Part shown: one piece after another, positions 20,848 to 30,117 of the stretch
How positions within the stretch are numbered: the stretch's first letter is position 1
How the letters are laid out: each line of letters starts with the position of its first letter
From: Rhodococcus sp. SBT000017
GTDB lineage: Bacteria; Actinomycetota; Actinomycetes; Mycobacteriales; Mycobacteriaceae
Direction: 5' to 3'
DNA: 64,000 bases
Assembly: GCF_003688915.1 (NCBI RefSeq)
Contig: NZ_REFU01000001.1
Span: 3,844,001 to 3,908,000, forward strand
The notes under the pieces: model-generated
What the model saw: only the letters and a program-made list of their open reading frames with translations
What the model was told of the DNA's origin: nothing
Databases searched by the model: none
Program-made: the position numbers and the translations under genes

Positions 20848-20985
20848 GCATACTGCGAGGCGAACACAAGCAAGCCAGTCGCAATGGGGGAAGCCGGTCG
20901 AAATCCGGCGCTGACCCGCAACGGTGGGCCACCGACACAGGTGGCGAGCCCGATTACCCAGCGACCGGTGTGCGACACACCTACT
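20848..20985 (+). ncRNA. Cobalamin (B12) riboswitch
   Basis: The leader contains the conserved cobalamin aptamer core: AATGGGGGAAGCCGGTCGAA followed by ATCCGGCGCTGACCCGCAACGGT-like sequence at 20883-20925, and the 3' conserved segment GCGAGCCCGATTACC at 20943-20957. It precedes the ABC importer genes by about 95 bp, where the expression platform would be; a GC-rich pairing around 21010-21040 could serve. It should reduce expression of the downstream importer when cobalamin is plentiful. Outer boundaries are approximate. Confidence 0.88.
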
Positions 20986-21080
20986 CGTCGTGGTCTACGA
21001 ATCGGCAGTCCTGCGCGTGGCTGCTTCGTGCTGCGCACCCGACTTTCATTTCGTGGCTCTGAGCTCCAAGTGAGGTCCTC

Positions 21081-22052
21081 ATGTCACGCTCCGCCTACAT
21101 CGCCGTTCTCTCCGCGGCTGTCCTGCTCGCCGGGTGCTCCCGCGGTGACGCCCCCGCCGATGCAGCGCAGACAGCATCGTTCGATCAGCCCGTCGAGGTG
21201 ACGAACTGCGACATCGTGCAGCGGTTCGATGCCCCGCCTCAGCGCATCGTTTCGATGAACGACCACGTCACCGAGGTCCTCATCGAGATGGGCGTTGCGG
21301 ATCGGATCGTCGGGATGGGGTATCGCAATGCCGTTCCGACGCCGGAGACGGCCGACGAGTTCGCGTCGATAGACGGCCTCGCCGACGAGTATCCGACCAA
21401 GGAGCAGATCCTCGACCTGGACCCGGATCTCGTCGTCGGCGGCATGCGCAGCGCGTTCGACGACAAGGAAGGTCGCTCGCGCGCGTCGTTCGCCGAGCTC
21501 GACATCCCGACGTTCCTGTTCTCCGAATATTGCGGCACAGGTCTCGCCGATATCGGCATGCTGGAGACGGACTACGCGCAACTGGGCGACATCCTGGGTG
21601 TTGCCGACGCGGCGCGGGGCATCACCTACGGCGTGATCAGCGGGCTCGCCGAGATCGACGACGCGCTCGCCGGCGTCGCCCCCGTATCCACGTTCTTCTA
21701 CGACTCGGGCGAGAGCGAGCCCACGACAGTCGGGGGCGTGGGCGTCGGGCAACTCATCGCCGATCACGCCCGAGCCGAGAACATCTTCGTAGAGGGAGAC
21801 CGGCCGTACCTGGGTACGACGTGGGAACTCGTCGGCGAACGGGCCCCCGAGGCCATCGTGGTTCTCGACTACGGCGATACGTCCGCGCAGGGCAAGATCG
21901 ACTTCTTGAAGAGCCAGCCGATCATGGCGACGACGCCGGCGGTGCAGCAAGCCAACTTCGTGGTCGTTCCGCTCGACGACTTCTTCCAGAGTCCGCGGCT
22001 CGTCGGAAGCGCCGAGACCATTGCGCGCGCACTGCATCCCGAGCGCTTCTGA
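21081..22052 (+). CDS. ABC transporter substrate-binding lipoprotein (BtuF/FecB type)
   Basis: A 323-residue exported lipoprotein. The signal peptide ends in a lipobox LLAGC with the lipidated Cys at residue 19. The PQRIVSMNDHVTEVLIEMG segment and the two-lobed layout are typical of the vitamin B12/siderophore binding family. It is the first gene behind a cobalamin riboswitch and is coupled (ATGA overlap) to the permease, so cobalamin or a corrinoid precursor is the likely ligand. GAGG precedes the ATG at good spacing. Confidence 0.9.
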   Translation: MSRSAYIAVLSAAVLLAGCSRGDAPADAAQTASFDQPVEVTNCDIVQRFDAPPQRIVSMNDHVTEVLIEMGVADRIVGMGYRNAVPTPETADEFASIDGLADEYPTKEQILDLDPDLVVGGMRSAFDDKEGRSRASFAELDIPTFLFSEYCGTGLADIGMLETDYAQLGDILGVADAARGITYGVISGLAEIDDALAGVAPVSTFFYDSGESEPTTVGGVGVGQLIADHARAENIFVEGDRPYLGTTWELVGERAPEAIVVLDYGDTSAQGKIDFLKSQPIMATTPAVQQANFVVVPLDDFFQSPRLVGSAETIARALHPERF

Positions 22053-23134
22053 TGAGCGCGCTATTGGACAGACCCGCCGTCGTCGCAGTCCGGAGCACGC
22101 GATCGTCGCGCACCGGCTACGCCGTGATCCTGCTCCTGTCGTCGGCAGCGTTGCTCGCATCCATTGCGGCGGCCGTCTCGTTCGGGTCGGTGAGAATCCC
22201 CATGGGCGACGTGTGGGCCATCGTCGCGCACCGTCTCGTGCCAGGCGCGTTCGAGTCGTGGTGGACCGAGGCGCGTGCGGTGATCGTCGTCGATTCGCGG
22301 CTTCCACGGTCGTTGACCGCCGCGGTGGTCGGTGCGTCCCTCGCCCTCGCCGGCGGTGTCGCGCAGGCGGTTACGCGAAATCCGTTGGCCGATCCGTACC
22401 TGCTCGGCGTGTCCTCGGGTGCAGGTTTCGGTGTCGTGATGGTGATGACGCTCGGCATCGGCGCGGGTGCACTCGGCGCGTTCACCGTGCCTGCGGCCGC
22501 GTTCGTCGGTGCGCTGATCCCGTTGTTCTTGGCGCTCGCGATCGGCGGTCGATACCCACACTCGACGGCGATCGTCCTGGTCGGTGTCGCAGTGGGCAGC
22601 GTGTTCACCGCTCTCATCACCTTGACGCTGCTCGTGTTCGCGGACGAGCGAAGCCTGAGCGGTGTACTGCATTGGCTCGCGGGTGGTTTCGGTGATGCCC
22701 GCTGGTCGACTCTCGTGTTCCCCGTGCTGGCGTTGATCGGTGTGGGACTACTCGTCTCGATCAGCGCGCCCAGGATGGACCTGCTCAAGACAGGGGACGA
22801 CGGAGCGGCCGCGCTGGGGATGAACGTACGCCGGTTCAGGATGTTGCAACTGCTGGCCATCTCCCTGCTGGCGGGTGCAGCTGTATCGGTCAGTGGCGGA
22901 ATCGGATTCGTCGGACTGCTGGTGCCGCACCTCGCCGGATACGTCGTCGGCTCCCGTGCCGTCAGGCTGCTGCCCGTGGCGGCGTTGTTCGGTGCGATAG
23001 CCCTCGTCGGTGCCGACACGCTCGCACGCTCGATCACGCAGAGCACCGAGGTTCCGGTAGGAGTGATCACCGCGCTCGTCGGCGCACCGATCTTCGTGTT
23101 CATGCTGTATCGCCGCTACGCACGGGAGATCTGA
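22052..23134 (+). CDS. ABC transporter permease (BtuC/FecCD family)
   Basis: A 360-residue polytopic protein of the FecCD family with about ten transmembrane helices. Recognisable segments are RLPRSLTAAVVGASLALAG, NPLADPYLLGVSSGAGFG and GGIGFVGLLVPHLA. It forms the membrane channel of the importer. Its ATG overlaps the preceding stop by 1 bp (TGATG) and its stop overlaps the ATPase start. The frame is open further upstream inside the binding-protein gene, but only this start fits. Confidence 0.92.
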   Translation: MSALLDRPAVVAVRSTRSSRTGYAVILLLSSAALLASIAAAVSFGSVRIPMGDVWAIVAHRLVPGAFESWWTEARAVIVVDSRLPRSLTAAVVGASLALAGGVAQAVTRNPLADPYLLGVSSGAGFGVVMVMTLGIGAGALGAFTVPAAAFVGALIPLFLALAIGGRYPHSTAIVLVGVAVGSVFTALITLTLLVFADERSLSGVLHWLAGGFGDARWSTLVFPVLALIGVGLLVSISAPRMDLLKTGDDGAAALGMNVRRFRMLQLLAISLLAGAAVSVSGGIGFVGLLVPHLAGYVVGSRAVRLLPVAALFGAIALVGADTLARSITQSTEVPVGVITALVGAPIFVFMLYRRYAREI

Positions 23135-23901
23135 TGCGGTTGTCCGTGCGGGAGTTGTCCACGCGATTCGGGTCGCGAGAGGTACTGCGCAGTGTGAACT
23201 TCGACGTTGCTCCCGGTGAGGTGCTCGGTCTCGTCGGCCCGAACGGGTCCGGGAAGACGACAGCACTGCGGTGTTGCTATCGAGCTCTGACTCCCTCTGC
23301 CGGAACAGTTCTCGTCGACGGCGTCGATGCGCACACCATGAAGCGATCGGAGCTGTCGCGGACTGTCGGCGTCGGAACCCAGGAGCCGCAGGCCTCGGTC
23401 GGTCTGACCGTCCGCGAATCCGTAGCGCTCGGCCGCGTGCCGCACCGCGGTTGGTTCGACCGCCCTACCTCGTCCGACGACGACATCGTCACCGCAAGTA
23501 TGGGCCGCGTCGATCTGCTCGCGTTGGAGAGTCGCGACGTCGGGTCACTCTCCGGCGGTGAGCGGCAGCGGGTGTCCATCGCGCGCGCCCTGGCGCAGCG
23601 GCCGCAGATACTGTTGCTCGACGAGCCGACCAACCATCTCGACCTACGGCAGCAGTTGATCGTGATGAATGCGGTTCGCGACCTGGCCGCGGATGGGTTG
23701 GCCATCGTCGTGACCGTGCACGATCTGCGGCTGGCGGTGCAGTATTGCCACAGTCTGGCTGTCCTGGACGGTGGAGCCGTGGTGGCGTCGGGACCGACCA
23801 CCGATGTTCTCGATGATCGGTTGCTCGCCGACGTGTTCGGCATTCGCGCGACCGTCCGTACAGGACCGCCGCCCACCATCGACATTCACGGGTTGGCATG
23901 A
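23134..23901 (+). CDS. ABC transporter ATP-binding protein (BtuD/FecE type)
   Basis: A 255-residue ATPase with Walker A GPNGSGKTT near residue 36, the signature LSGGERQRVSIA near residue 136, and Walker B ILLLDEPTNHLD. It energises the importer. It is coupled to the permease upstream and to the FhuF-like gene downstream by 1- and 4-bp overlaps. Confidence 0.95.
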   Translation: MRLSVRELSTRFGSREVLRSVNFDVAPGEVLGLVGPNGSGKTTALRCCYRALTPSAGTVLVDGVDAHTMKRSELSRTVGVGTQEPQASVGLTVRESVALGRVPHRGWFDRPTSSDDDIVTASMGRVDLLALESRDVGSLSGGERQRVSIARALAQRPQILLLDEPTNHLDLRQQLIVMNAVRDLAADGLAIVVTVHDLRLAVQYCHSLAVLDGGAVVASGPTTDVLDDRLLADVFGIRATVRTGPPPTIDIHGLA

Positions 23902-24590
23902 ACATCTACGCGCTTGCAGCGCAGCGAGTTCCGAGTGTTCAGCAGTACCTCGACGGGCCGTTCGATCTCAGTGCGACGGTCATGCTCGACGGCGAGTGGT
24001 TGCGGGCGCGAGTCGACGACACCGGCCGCCGGTGGCAGCGCACCGACGCGCGAGTCAACGGGACTCTGTGGTGGTATTCGGCCAGCTCGACGATCGCGTT
24101 CGTTGCCATCGCCGCAGCGATGGTCACGGGTGAGTCGGCAGATCCACGACTGTATGGTGCGCGTTGCTTCCTGCGGCCGGACGGATACCTGGGCGGAACG
24201 GTGTCGGACAGAGTTATCGAGGTCTCGGCATTGCCCGAGGCACTGACCGAGACGTTCACCGGCATCGTCGACGCGTTGGCGGCGGCGTCGGGGGCGCGCA
24301 GGCAAGCGCTGTGGGCAATCGCCTCGGATTCGATCGCCAATCGAAGCGTGGATGTGGCTGTGGCGCTGGGTGATCAGGCACTCGGCAGTGACTTCGCAGC
24401 ATGGCTGATCGGGGAGATGGCTGCAACGCTTCCGAAGCCGCGCTTCGTCGACGTCGGTGGACGACGTTTCACGCAGCGTTGCTCGTGCTGCCTGCTCTAC
24501 GAGACGGGCGGAGCAGGCAAGTGCACCAGCTGCCCGCGTCGATCGCCGTCGGACAGGTTGCGGGGTCTCGAGGCCGCCGCGCGACACTAG
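23898..24590 (+). CDS. FhuF-like [2Fe-2S] protein, putative reductase
   Basis: A 230-residue cytoplasmic protein. The C terminus reads RCSCCLLYETGG followed by KCTSCPR, the CxCC-x(n)-CxxC pattern of the FhuF ferric-siderophore reductase family; the rest shows only weak similarity. FhuF proteins reduce imported Fe(III) complexes to release iron. Here the gene is the last of an operon under a cobalamin riboswitch, so it may instead reduce the cobalt of an imported corrinoid, or the importer may take up both kinds of ligand. Its stop codon overlaps that of the convergent glycosyltransferase. Confidence 0.8.
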   Translation: MNIYALAAQRVPSVQQYLDGPFDLSATVMLDGEWLRARVDDTGRRWQRTDARVNGTLWWYSASSTIAFVAIAAAMVTGESADPRLYGARCFLRPDGYLGGTVSDRVIEVSALPEALTETFTGIVDALAAASGARRQALWAIASDSIANRSVDVAVALGDQALGSDFAAWLIGEMAATLPKPRFVDVGGRRFTQRCSCCLLYETGGAGKCTSCPRRSPSDRLRGLEAAARH

Positions 24591-25423
24591 CTACTGCGCG
24601 ACATCCGATGGCGCAGCAGCAGATACACCGCGCGACGCATGAACGACGTCATCAGCGCCTTGGCGTTGCCGATGCGAACGTCGTTGTCGGACAACAGGCT
24701 CGGGTCACTGGCCTGCAGTGAGCGGTGGAAGTCCGCGGCCTGACGTGCCTGCTGTGTCGCCAGTTCCACGCTCCACTGCCCCGAGTTGATGCGGAACGAC
24801 GCCAATGGCTGTGGGATGGCCACGATATCACCGCGAAGGGCGACTGCGATGAAGGTGGCCTGGTCGATCAGGTAGGGATGACTGTTGTCCCACAGTCCGA
24901 TCTCGCGGAGTTCCGCGAGCTTCATCATGACGCCGCCGGGTTCGCCGAAGATGTTGGCACCGGCCCGAACTGCGGTTCGGGCGGCGACTCGGCCCGAGAC
25001 CGTGCCGTGGAGACCGCCGAGCCCGCGGGCGGCGATGACGGTCTTGCCGTAGGCGTCGATCAGCGTCCGCTGCGAGGCGACCAGAACGGCGGACGGGTTG
25101 TCGTCGAACGCCTGCACCTGGATGGCCAACGCGGTGGGCGCGATGGTGTCGTCGCCGCACACGAGTTTGATCAATTCTCCCGTGGCCTCGGCGGTCACGC
25201 GATTCCAGTTGGCTTGCGCGCCGCCGCCGGTCGGGGTGGTCAGGAGGCGGATCCGTGGGTCGTCGAACTTCTGTGCGACGGCGAGGGTTCCGTCGGTCGA
25301 CGAATGGTCGGCGATGACCAGCTCGAAGTCCGTGAACGTCTGGGCGAGAATCGAATCGATGGTCTCGGCCAGATACTCGGCGTTGTTGTACGCGGGAACG
25401 ACTACGGAAACACGGGGCGTCAT
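24587..25423 (-). CDS. Family 2 glycosyltransferase
   Basis: A 278-residue GT-A fold protein: VSVVVPAYNNAEYLAETIDS at the N terminus, ADHSSTDGT near residue 43, and the metal-binding CGDD near residue 93. There are no obvious transmembrane helices, so it is cytoplasmic or peripheral. It is the last gene of a five-gene minus-strand operon; its ATG overlaps the GtrA stop by 4 bp. Donor and acceptor are unknown. Confidence 0.88.
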   Translation of the reverse strand: MTPRVSVVVPAYNNAEYLAETIDSILAQTFTDFELVIADHSSTDGTLAVAQKFDDPRIRLLTTPTGGGAQANWNRVTAEATGELIKLVCGDDTIAPTALAIQVQAFDDNPSAVLVASQRTLIDAYGKTVIAARGLGGLHGTVSGRVAARTAVRAGANIFGEPGGVMMKLAELREIGLWDNSHPYLIDQATFIAVALRGDIVAIPQPLASFRINSGQWSVELATQQARQAADFHRSLQASDPSLLSDNDVRIGNAKALMTSFMRRAVYLLLRHRMSRSS

Positions 25424-25887
25424 GATGTGGGGGCCTGGCTCTTTCTGCGAAACGAGAAGTCGCGGTAGCCGAAGAAGCTGACGACTGCCATCACTGATGT
25501 GACGACCAATTGTGAAGGAATGGGCGGGAAGTGGAAGACGGAGACGGCGATCGTCATCAGTGAGATGTTGGCGACGAACGCGCCGAAGTTCACGACGAAG
25601 AACCGCATCAGGTCGCGTAGGAAGTGCCCCCGCACACGGAACACCAGGTACCGGTACATCGCGAACGCGCACAGCACGTTGCAGAGATAGCCGAGCACGA
25701 TCGCGGCGTGGTAGCCGTACTGCTCACCGATCAACAACTGCCACAGGATGAACCAGGCGGTACCCAATGCGGTGTTGACGCCGCCGACGAGCAGGAACGC
25801 GATCTTCTGATTCTTGACGATGCGCATCAGCGGCCCCGGCGCGCCGTTCATGCCTGCCGGGGGAGCAGGGGTTTGTGGTTCGGTCAT
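25420..25887 (-). CDS. GtrA-family membrane protein
   Basis: A 155-residue protein with four transmembrane helices of the GtrA type (FLLVGGVNTALGTAWFIL, YLCNVLCAFAMYRYLVF). GtrA proteins are thought to help flip polyprenyl-phosphate sugars across the membrane. ATG 25887 was chosen because the frame upstream of it is out-of-frame epimerase sequence; its start overlaps the epimerase stop by 4 bp. Its neighbours include a polyprenyl-phosphate GT2 and a large GT-C-like protein, which together look like a Gtr-type glycan modification set. Confidence 0.88.
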   Translation of the reverse strand: MTEPQTPAPPAGMNGAPGPLMRIVKNQKIAFLLVGGVNTALGTAWFILWQLLIGEQYGYHAAIVLGYLCNVLCAFAMYRYLVFRVRGHFLRDLMRFFVVNFGAFVANISLMTIAVSVFHFPPIPSQLVVTSVMAVVSFFGYRDFSFRRKSQAPTS

Positions 25888-26825
25888 CGACCGGCCCCCA
25901 ATGCCTGACGCGTCGCGAACAGGGTGGAGGCGATGCCTGCGGGCAACGTTCGGTGCGTTCGACGATCGATCTGCGGCCAGACCGTCGACCGAAGCCGTAG
26001 ATCGCGACCTTGGAACACCGCGAGTGGGGACGCCGCCAGCACCACGTTCGGTCGACGGCGGAACACCGTCCGGCACGCTCCGAGGATCGAGCCGATGGTG
26101 ACGGCCTCACCGGAGGCGAAGATCTTGATCGTCGGCGAGAGTCGTCGCGTGGCCGACATTGCGAGGGTGTCGGCAACCATCTCGGCCGCGTCGGACACGT
26201 AGAGGTAGTCGCGCAACGTGTCCATCGGCACGTAGATGGAGACGGGGGAGGCCATGAGGTATCCGCGGCACAGGTGCGAGATGAGGCCCTGCGGTTTCGC
26301 GAGGTTCTGCCCAGGCCCGTACAGATTCGCGAACCGACCGATGGCCACATTGATGCCGGTGCGTTCACCGAACTCGGTCGCGATGGCCTCGGACTGCAGC
26401 TTCGCGAAGCCGTAGTCGCCCAACGGAACCGGGTTCGTTCCTTCGTGATGCGGGGCTCCGGTCGCGCCCGCGTAGACGCCACCGGCGGACGAGGCGAGGA
26501 ACACGGTTCCGGTGCCCGCGCGGTCGGCGGCGACAGCCTCGATGCGCGCCAGAACGGTTCGGATCAAACCGTTCTCTTCGGCGAACTGCGCTGCGCTGGT
26601 TCCGTTCACGCCCGCGCCCGCGGCCCAGATCACGTTCCAGGTGCCGTTGGAGAAGGAATCGAAGAATTCCGAACAGCGCTGCAGCAGAGCCTGTTCGGCA
26701 GAGGCTGTGTCCGCCCACGGGATGGTGCTGGTGTGCACCCGATGTCCGCGACGTCCGGCCTCCCTGGTCACCGCAGCGCCGAGTAGTCCGCCGCTGCCGA
26801 CGATCCACGTGTGCGTCGCGGTCAC
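25884..26825 (-). CDS. NAD-dependent epimerase/dehydratase
   Basis: A 313-residue extended SDR protein. The N terminus WIVGSGGLLGAAV is a slightly divergent nucleotide-binding motif, FLASSAGGVYAG holds the catalytic Ser region, and DYGFAKLQSE holds the Tyr-xxx-Lys pair. The start is a GTG at 26825 that overlaps the upstream stop by 4 bp (GTGA). It probably modifies a sugar nucleotide or a lipid-linked sugar used by the operon. The open frame upstream of this start is out-of-frame glycosyltransferase sequence. Confidence 0.87.
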   Translation of the reverse strand: MTATHTWIVGSGGLLGAAVTREAGRRGHRVHTSTIPWADTASAEQALLQRCSEFFDSFSNGTWNVIWAAGAGVNGTSAAQFAEENGLIRTVLARIEAVAADRAGTGTVFLASSAGGVYAGATGAPHHEGTNPVPLGDYGFAKLQSEAIATEFGERTGINVAIGRFANLYGPGQNLAKPQGLISHLCRGYLMASPVSIYVPMDTLRDYLYVSDAAEMVADTLAMSATRRLSPTIKIFASGEAVTIGSILGACRTVFRRRPNVVLAASPLAVFQGRDLRLRSTVWPQIDRRTHRTLPAGIASTLFATRQALGAGR

Positions 26826-27850
26826 GCCGGCGGTGCAGGTTCGGTCGATGGCGCGGTACGACCGAGCGGGCCGTTCCCCGGATCGGTGACGATCAGGTAC
26901 GGCGGTTTGCCCATGGCGGTCTTGACGTTGACGCCCACGTACTCGGCCACCACACCGAGGGAGAACAGTGTTGCCCCGAAGCCGAACAACAGAATCACCA
27001 TCGTCGACGCCCAGCCTCGCACCTCGGCACCCGAATCGAAGACGAAGTACGACACCAGCACGTAGGCCACCAGAATCAGGCCGAGTACCGCGAAGGCGAT
27101 GCCGATGAAGCTGACCAGCCGCAGGCCCTTGGTGCCGCTCGAGAGCACCATCCGCCAGAAGTGCGAGAGCAAGGTGCGCAGTCGGTAGCCCGATCGACGG
27201 TCCACCTCTTCGCGCAACGCCACCGGGCTGGTCGTGACGTCGCCCGCTATCCACCCGAGTGCGATGTCCAGGTACGCCTCGGAACCGGCGTAGGCGGCGA
27301 CGGAGCGACCGACCTCGCCGAGCACCAGGCGGTAGCTCTGATAGTCGACGGTGTTGTCCCCGGCCAGGGCCTTGGCGATCAACCATTTTGCGCCGCGAGA
27401 GGCGGTATTGCGCCACAGTCCATGCGGTGCGACGTTGGTCGGCTTGGCGTAGACGACGGTGGACTGCTGGTCGAGGGCGGTGTCGAGCATGCCGCCGATG
27501 GCCGCCGGGTCGTGCTGGCCGTCCTCGTCCATCGTGACGATCCATTCGCCGCCGCTCGACGCCATGCCGGCGAGAGTGGCGGGGTGCTGACCGAAATTGC
27601 GGCTCAGCCATACACCGCGAACGAAGGTATGCGCAGCGGTCAGCCGCCTGATCACCGCAGCGGAATCGTCGGGTCCGTGATCGAAGACGAGCAGAACTTC
27701 CTCGACGATCATCGGACGCCCGACGGGGGTATGCGTCACCTGCGTCAGCGGAAGAATCTCGTCCATCAACGCGCTGAGGGTCCGCTCACCTTGGTAGACC
27801 GGCACCACGATCGAGATGCGGTGCGGATCAGCAGCAGCAGCGTCGGACAT
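26822..27850 (-). CDS. Polyprenyl-phosphate glycosyltransferase (GT2, DPM/ArnC type)
   Basis: A 342-residue protein: a GT-A domain starting ISIVVPVYQGERTLSALMDEI with DHGPDDSA, NFGQHPATLAGM and the metal site MDEDGQHDP, followed by two C-terminal transmembrane helices (residues about 240-310). This layout is that of enzymes that load a sugar onto polyprenyl phosphate for later transfer outside. ATG 27850 was preferred to GTG 27853. The gene lies between the large membrane protein and the epimerase in a tightly overlapping operon. Confidence 0.9.
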   Translation of the reverse strand: MSDAAAADPHRISIVVPVYQGERTLSALMDEILPLTQVTHTPVGRPMIVEEVLLVFDHGPDDSAAVIRRLTAAHTFVRGVWLSRNFGQHPATLAGMASSGGEWIVTMDEDGQHDPAAIGGMLDTALDQQSTVVYAKPTNVAPHGLWRNTASRGAKWLIAKALAGDNTVDYQSYRLVLGEVGRSVAAYAGSEAYLDIALGWIAGDVTTSPVALREEVDRRSGYRLRTLLSHFWRMVLSSGTKGLRLVSFIGIAFAVLGLILVAYVLVSYFVFDSGAEVRGWASTMVILLFGFGATLFSLGVVAEYVGVNVKTAMGKPPYLIVTDPGNGPLGRTAPSTEPAPPA

Positions 27851-27864
27851 CACGAGGTCTGAGC

Positions 27865-30117
27865 CTAACTGCTCTTGGCGTCACCATCGAACTCCGGCGC
27901 GGCAGGGCTTCTGCGTCGTCGCACATCGAGCACCACCAGACCGACCAGCAGCATCACCCCGCCCGCCATCGCGGCGAGTCCGAGACGTTCGCCCGGCGGC
28001 CGGAAGGTGATGTGCAGATCTGCGTTCTCGGTGCCGGGCGGCAGGTCGACGTAGAGGAAGATGTCGGCCAACCCCTTCGTCTGCAGCTCTTCACCGTTCA
28101 GCGTCGCGGTGTAGCCGGGCCAGGCCAGACGCGAGAACACGACGCTGCCGCCGTTCGGTGCGCTGACGTCGACGTGTTCCGAGTCCGCATCGGACGATCG
28201 GGGATCGGCCGTAGCGTTCACGGTCGCGACGACGCGTCCCGACGTGGCGGGAATCAACCCGTCGACGCGTTCGAGGACGTAGATCTGGCGAGCGGACTCG
28301 GGCGTGGGAGCGGTCACCCACTGCCAGCCTGCGGGTGCGGGCCGGGAGTTCGCGAGCGGATACTGGTTCTTCTGCAGCACGATGCGGTCGAGTTGCATCA
28401 GGTCGGCATAGGTCCGGCCGGTGTACGGCTCGATCTCGAAGACTCGCTGGAAGGCGTCCGTGCAGGTCGATCCCTCGTGCTCGAAGCACAGCAAGTTGGC
28501 GAAGTCGAGATAGCCGACGGGGGTGTAGGCGTTGACGTAGTCCAGGCCCATGATCTTGGCGGAGTTGCCGTACACCTGGGAGTGCCAGGGCAGCCGGGGG
28601 TCGTCGGGTTCGTCGGCTTCGGTCTCGGTGAGTGCGCGGCTGCCGAGCTGCAGCGTCGCGCCCTGCCACCGCGGGAACTCGGCCTTGGCCTCGGATTGGG
28701 ACGCCGGCAGCCACCACTTGGCGAACGGCGGTTCGTAGGTGGCCACCTGGTACATCGCCACCGGCGCGATGGTCACCAACAGCAGTGCCGCGGTGGCGCG
28801 AGTGGAGAAACGGTGGGCCAACAGCAGCGCGAGTGCTCCGACGAGCAGGATCACGAGCGCAGCGAGCACGTGGCGGCCGAAGATCTCCGGGCCCGAAGAA
28901 CCGGCGCGCAGCAGCAGCACCAGCGTCAGCAGACCGGCCGCGAGCAGCCGGGGCCGCAGCTTGTCGAGAGTTCCGTACCGGCTGATCAGAGTGACCACGA
29001 GAATCAGCGCGACGAGGGCGACGAACGGCAGGATGCGGGCGGGCCAGCGGATCGGCCCGATGTCGCTGGGACCTGCGGTGAAGATCAGGGCGAACGCCAA
29101 CATGATCAGCGGGGCTGCCAGCTCGCGCAGGGCGGCGGGCACCCGACGCCAGGCGATGAACGCCAGCGCGGGCACCACGAACCAGGCGATGTAGGTGACC
29201 GGCGATTCGGTAGTCTCACCCGCCCAGGATTCGATGCTCGTCACCGCCGTCGGGATGCTCGCAGTAAGCGATTCCGACCACGGTGCCGTCAGGAAGTTGT
29301 CGTTGAACGTGCCCTCGTCGCCACTACGCCAGGTGACAGCGGACGTGAGCACGCCGGGCAGGAAGGTGACGGCCCCGCAGGCCGCGGCAGCGATACCGAC
29401 CGCGCACACCTTCAGCGCCGGACGCCACAGCCGCTGGAACAATCGTTCGCCGATCGCGACGGATCCGATCATCACTCCGGCCATCACTGCGGCGTGGACG
29501 TATCCCACGCTGATGGCGAGGTAGAGGAAGACGAACGGCACGATCGGGCCGGACCGGCCGCGGGCGTAGGACACCGAGCTCGCCCACGCGTTCATGATCC
29601 ACGCGGTGCCCATCAGCGCGGTCACCCACGAGGTGTTCTCGAAGAACAGCGTGAAGCCGACGAACGGTGCGCTCGCGCCCGCCACCGCAGCCCAGTTCGC
29701 CCGCGCTCCGTAGGCGAGAGCGACACGAAAGACGCCCCAGGCCAACAGAATCGAGAAGCCGAGTTTGACGACCGTGGCCAGCAGCACCAGGTTGTCGATC
29801 GACGGCGAGATGTAGTTGATCGCCATTTGCACGGGATTCCACAGGCCGCCCTGGCCCTCGACCGGGTAGTTGCCGGCCATCCACTGATCGAGCACCAGCG
29901 AGGGGAAATGCCCGTCGCGCATGATGCGTCCGAGCTGAAGCCAGTTGGGTACGGCCCCCGATTCGGTGTCGTCGATGTAGAAGAAGCGGGGATCGACGCT
30001 GAGCACCAGGAGATAACCGAGGACGACGACTGCAGCGACCGCTGCTCCCCACGCGAGGCGCTCTCTCCTGCTGTCGGGCAGGGCGGCGCGCGCGATCTGT
30101 GTATCCGTGGGGGTCAA
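27865..30117 (-). CDS. Large polytopic membrane protein, probable GT-C glycosyltransferase
   Basis: A 750-residue protein with about a dozen transmembrane helices and a soluble domain of roughly 250 residues near the C terminus, followed by a last helix. The first extracytoplasmic loop contains YIDDTESGAVPNW near residue 48, an Asp-Asp pair placed where GT-C and YfhO-type enzymes keep their catalytic acid. It is the first gene of the operon with a polyprenyl-phosphate GT2 and GtrA, so it is the best candidate for the transferase that places the flipped sugar on an envelope glycan. The start is TTG 30117, preceded by GGAG at 9 nt. Confidence 0.8.
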   Translation of the reverse strand: MTPTDTQIARAALPDSRRERLAWGAAVAAVVVLGYLLVLSVDPRFFYIDDTESGAVPNWLQLGRIMRDGHFPSLVLDQWMAGNYPVEGQGGLWNPVQMAINYISPSIDNLVLLATVVKLGFSILLAWGVFRVALAYGARANWAAVAGASAPFVGFTLFFENTSWVTALMGTAWIMNAWASSVSYARGRSGPIVPFVFLYLAISVGYVHAAVMAGVMIGSVAIGERLFQRLWRPALKVCAVGIAAAACGAVTFLPGVLTSAVTWRSGDEGTFNDNFLTAPWSESLTASIPTAVTSIESWAGETTESPVTYIAWFVVPALAFIAWRRVPAALRELAAPLIMLAFALIFTAGPSDIGPIRWPARILPFVALVALILVVTLISRYGTLDKLRPRLLAAGLLTLVLLLRAGSSGPEIFGRHVLAALVILLVGALALLLAHRFSTRATAALLLVTIAPVAMYQVATYEPPFAKWWLPASQSEAKAEFPRWQGATLQLGSRALTETEADEPDDPRLPWHSQVYGNSAKIMGLDYVNAYTPVGYLDFANLLCFEHEGSTCTDAFQRVFEIEPYTGRTYADLMQLDRIVLQKNQYPLANSRPAPAGWQWVTAPTPESARQIYVLERVDGLIPATSGRVVATVNATADPRSSDADSEHVDVSAPNGGSVVFSRLAWPGYTATLNGEELQTKGLADIFLYVDLPPGTENADLHITFRPPGERLGLAAMAGGVMLLVGLVVLDVRRRRSPAAPEFDGDAKSS

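Noticed and set aside
26826..27611. Upstream extension of the epimerase frame
   Set aside because: It overlaps the glycosyltransferase in another frame and shows no similarity to epimerases.
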